Shown: positions 5,631 to 6,274 of the stretch, one piece after another
How positions within the stretch are numbered: the first letter of the stretch is position 1
How the letters are laid out: each line of letters starts with the position of its first letter
Assembly (NCBI GenBank): GCA_003155465.1
Contig: PMCR01000178.1
Location: 17,248-23,521 of the forward strand
From: Myxococcales bacterium
GTDB taxonomy: Bacteria; Myxococcota; Polyangia; Fen-1088
DNA: 6,274 nucleotides
Direction of reading: 5' to 3'
Made by a program: the position numbers and the translations under genes
Notes under the pieces: generated by a model
Seen by the model: only the letters and a program-made list of their open reading frames with translations
Database searches by the model: none
What the model was told of the DNA's origin: nothing

Positions 5631-6274
5631 TCAGCTTGGCGGCGGGGCTGTTGCGCAGGCGTCGGCGCACTTCACGCCGGCAAAGCGGTGCAGCCACCAG
5701 GTGCCTGCCGGGAAGACGGCTTTGCGGCCGGCCAGGTGGTCAGCCCGGGCTTCACGGTACCGGTCGATGAAGGCTTGGTTGCGCTGTAGGGATTCGGCGC
5801 GCGCCCAGGTATTCTTGCAAACCACGCGGGGCGAAAGTTCCCGGCGGGGCTCGCGCGTGCCCGGACGAGCACTCCAGTGCTGGCTCGACACACTTTTTCG
5901 GCCCACGAGCTTGATGCCTTTCTCTCGGCGCTCGGCAGCGGCCTTCTGCTCAGCCTCGGCAATCTTGTCGCGCAAGAGCTTGGTGTATTCGGTTTGGCTC
6001 AGATTCTCGTAGCCGGGAGCCCGGCAGAACTGCAAAGCGATGGCGTTTGGCAGATCGTCATTCTCGGGGTCGAAGAAGCGGACTGGCCTAGTTGCGGTCA
6101 GGGGTTTGTTGTGCTCGATGGCCGTTAGCGATTCGACGCCTGGCCAGTGGTGGACCTTCTCGACCAGGTGCCCAGCCACCGGGTTGGTGATGGCGTAGAC
6201 CATCTTCTTGAGCACGTCCTCGTGGTTGATCAGCTCGACCATGGACGTCTGCTCGCTGGCCCAGAACGCCTCCC
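5631..6274 (-). CDS. IS200-like / RAYT-type transposase, C-terminal part (5' end outside window)
   Basis: The frame is open from the right edge and ends with TGA at 5633-5631, giving about 213 residues. It begins EAFWASEQTS before the Met encoded at 6242-6240. The series EAFWASEQTSMVELINHEDV, then VYAITNPVAGHLVEKVHHWP, is typical of Y1 single-stranded DNA transposase relatives (REP-associated tyrosine transposases). Tyr16 counted from that Met (codon 6197-6195), just before TNPV, is the candidate nucleophile. The HxH metal motif would lie upstream, outside the window. The rest is a charged helical extension (KLLRDKIAEAEQKAAAERRE) and a conserved-looking end with AVFPAGTWWLHRFAGVKCA. No frameshift is seen. 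The Met at 6242 is internal, not the start. These proteins are often single-copy and domesticated, acting on REP hairpins; whether this one is active is unknown. Confidence 0.85.
   Translation of the reverse strand, partial: EAFWASEQTSMVELINHEDVLKKMVYAITNPVAGHLVEKVHHWPGVESLTAIEHNKPLTATRPVRFFDPENDDLPNAIALQFCRAPGYENLSQTEYTKLLRDKIAEAEQKAAAERREKGIKLVGRKSVSSQHWSARPGTREPRRELSPRVVCKNTWARAESLQRNQAFIDRYREARADHLAGRKAVFPAGTWWLHRFAGVKCADACATAPPPS

Overview
The window is high-GC bacterial DNA. Gene content suggests a proteobacterial or Myxococcota-like chromosome: an EF-G of the second (paralogue) type, a Cache-PAS-PAS histidine kinase with an HEINTPTQYVGD-type phosphoacceptor motif, a cysteine-triplet protein of a family I associate with myxobacteria, and an IS200/RAYT-like transposase. 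The taxonomic guess rests on remembered family resemblance only; no rRNA or other marker is present.

Layout from left to right. 1-302 (minus) is the N-terminal third of the GTPase domain of an elongation factor G, cut by the window edge. 303-392 is a short control region with a near-consensus promoter and two inverted repeats. 393-1079 (minus) is a complete SRAP/YedK protein that protects abasic sites in single-stranded DNA. After a 28-bp divergent gap, 1108-1509 (plus) encodes a 133-residue protein with 20 cysteines on a strict three-residue lattice. It is followed by 1538-2140 (plus), an unrecognised multi-pass membrane protein, probably in the same operon. These converge on a minus-strand pair: a sensor histidine kinase (2456-5095) and a 75-residue single-span membrane protein (2232-2459) whose start overlaps the kinase stop as ATGA.

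5096-5630 holds no convincing gene. It contains three near-perfect copies of a 28-bp unit with an exact 32-bp period, plus two compact inverted-repeat structures. 5631-6274 (minus) is the C-terminal part of an IS200-like/RAYT-type transposase whose N-terminus lies beyond the right edge.

Working together: the kinase and the small membrane protein look translationally coupled, and no response regulator is visible, so the partner must be elsewhere. The Cys-triplet protein and the membrane protein may act together, but this is inferred only from their spacing. EF-G, YedK and the Cys-triplet gene all have a TATAAT-like hexamer 8-12 nt before the start codon and no Shine-Dalgarno, which points to leaderless or near-leaderless mRNAs. 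The strongest candidate for something poorly described is the Cys-triplet protein with its membrane neighbour; the coupled kinase microprotein is second.
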